From positions 1 through 5,847 of the forward strand of contig JAITCQ010000007.1 in NCBI GenBank assembly GCA_031283015.1: a stretch of 5,847 bases of DNA. The letters are read 5' to 3'. The position numbers were made by a program, and so were the translations under genes. The notes below the pieces were generated by a model. The model searched no databases. It saw only the letters and a list, made by a program, of their open reading frames with translations, and was not told the DNA's origin. The DNA is from Candidatus Methanoplasma sp. (GTDB taxonomy: Archaea; Thermoplasmatota; Thermoplasmata; Methanomassiliicoccales; Methanomethylophilaceae). Within the stretch, counting starts at the first letter, position 1. Each line of letters starts with the position of its first letter. Shown one piece after another: positions 5,358-5,847 of the stretch.

Positions 5358-5847
5358 CTTCGAAATCCTCGATCTCCATCTGGAAGTCCGCGGGGTCTTT
5401 GATGTCGCCTCTTGCCAGAAGGACCTCCCTTGTGAGGATCCAATAAACGCAGGCGAGCGCCCTTCTTCCCTTGTTGTTCGTGGGAAGCACGAGATCTACG
5501 TTCCTTGTCTCGTTGTTCGCGTCGCAGAGCGCGATTATCGGTATGCCGAGGTTAAGGGCCTCGTTGAGCGCCTGCTTGTCCGCCGCGGGATCCGTGACCA
5601 TGATTATCTCCGGCTCGATGAAACCTTCGTTGGAGGGGTTGGTGAGCGTGCCGGGAACAAACCGTCCCGCGAACGCGGGTGCGCCTATGGCTTTGGAGAA
5701 CTCCCTCGCCGGCCTCTGACCGTACTGTCTGGCGGAGACCACGAGTATCCTTTTCGGGTCGTATTTGGCAAGGAAACTTGCCGTCGCCCTTATCCTGTCG
5801 TCCGTCTTCTTGACATCCAGCACATACAGCCCGTCCTGCCTGACCTT
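5347..5847 (-). CDS. rpsB: Small ribosomal subunit protein S2 (uS2), archaeal type (partial, N-terminus off the right edge)
   Basis: Structural protein of the 30S subunit. The last 166 residues are present; archaeal uS2 is about 200-230 residues, so several tens of N-terminal residues lie beyond the window. The frame is open to the right edge, and the residues there (KVRQDGLYVLDVKKTDDRIR) are internal to S2, so the GTG at 5823 is not a start but an internal valine. Diagnostic segments: LVVSARQYGQRPA, GRFVPGTLTNP, IMVTDPAADKQAL, GIPIIALCDANNET, VDLVLPTNNKGRRAL and YWILTREVL. The tail (ADFQMEIEDFEAKL) is acidic. In archaea rpsB normally ends a ribosomal/RNA polymerase/enolase cluster and is followed by memo, as here. 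A hairpin overlaps the stop codon. Confidence 0.97.
   Translation of the reverse strand, partial: KVRQDGLYVLDVKKTDDRIRATASFLAKYDPKRILVVSARQYGQRPAREFSKAIGAPAFAGRFVPGTLTNPSNEGFIEPEIIMVTDPAADKQALNEALNLGIPIIALCDANNETRNVDLVLPTNNKGRRALACVYWILTREVLLARGDIKDPADFQMEIEDFEAKL

Noticed and set aside
5303..5443. 47-codon N-terminal extension of memo
   Set aside because: It overlaps the rpsB coding end out of frame, and MEMO proteins begin at the MRYPVVAGRFYP equivalent.
5821..5823. GTG as the rpsB start
   Set aside because: The frame stays open to the window edge and the residues before it (KVRQDGLY) are conserved S2 sequence, so the gene begins outside the window.
1..5847. Hidden novel system, mobile element, CRISPR array, tRNA or defence genes
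   Set aside because: All sizeable coding frames are accounted for by conserved housekeeping families. The gaps are 199 bp or shorter, and I saw no direct-repeat array, terminal inverted repeats, transposase or tRNA-like fold by eye.

Overview
The window reads as ordinary archaeal housekeeping DNA. It is GC-rich, with G/C-biased third codon positions. The organism is euryarchaeal: there is an archaeal-type ribosomal protein S2, the archaeal purine enzyme PurP, a Zn-finger RPA and its COG3390 partner, TATA-box promoters and an ATGA-overlapped gene pair. My best guess is a Thermoplasmatota member, possibly Methanomassiliicoccales. That rests on overall protein flavour and base composition, not on a marker gene.

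Layout from left to right: (1) the N-terminal 300 codons of a PLP-dependent class I/II aminotransferase on the minus strand, cut by the left edge; (2) purP on the minus strand, just upstream of it; (3) a 199-bp divergent intergenic region with a TATA box facing each way; (4) a plus-strand operon of a three-OB-fold, zinc-containing replication protein A and the COG3390 RPA-associated protein, overlapping by ATGA; (5) a short convergent spacer holding a T6 run and a perfect 16-bp palindrome; (6) a MEMO1-family gene on the minus strand; (7) upstream of it the C-terminal 166 residues of rpsB (S2), cut by the right edge.

Functionally there are three groups. The first is purine and amino-acid metabolism (PurP, aminotransferase), the second single-strand DNA maintenance (RPA plus partner), and the third the end of the conserved archaeal ribosomal/RNA polymerase/enolase/S2 cluster, where memo normally follows rpsB. 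In many euryarchaea memo is followed by mevalonate-pathway genes. Here it runs into a convergent RPA operon, so the cluster ends or has been rearranged.

I saw no mobile element, CRISPR array, tRNA/rRNA, toxin-antitoxin pair or defence system, and nothing that looks like a new system. The points worth a second look are small: an rpsB hairpin with the stop codon in its loop, a memo start without a Shine-Dalgarno, a purP promoter placed for leaderless transcription, and a few active-site substitutions.
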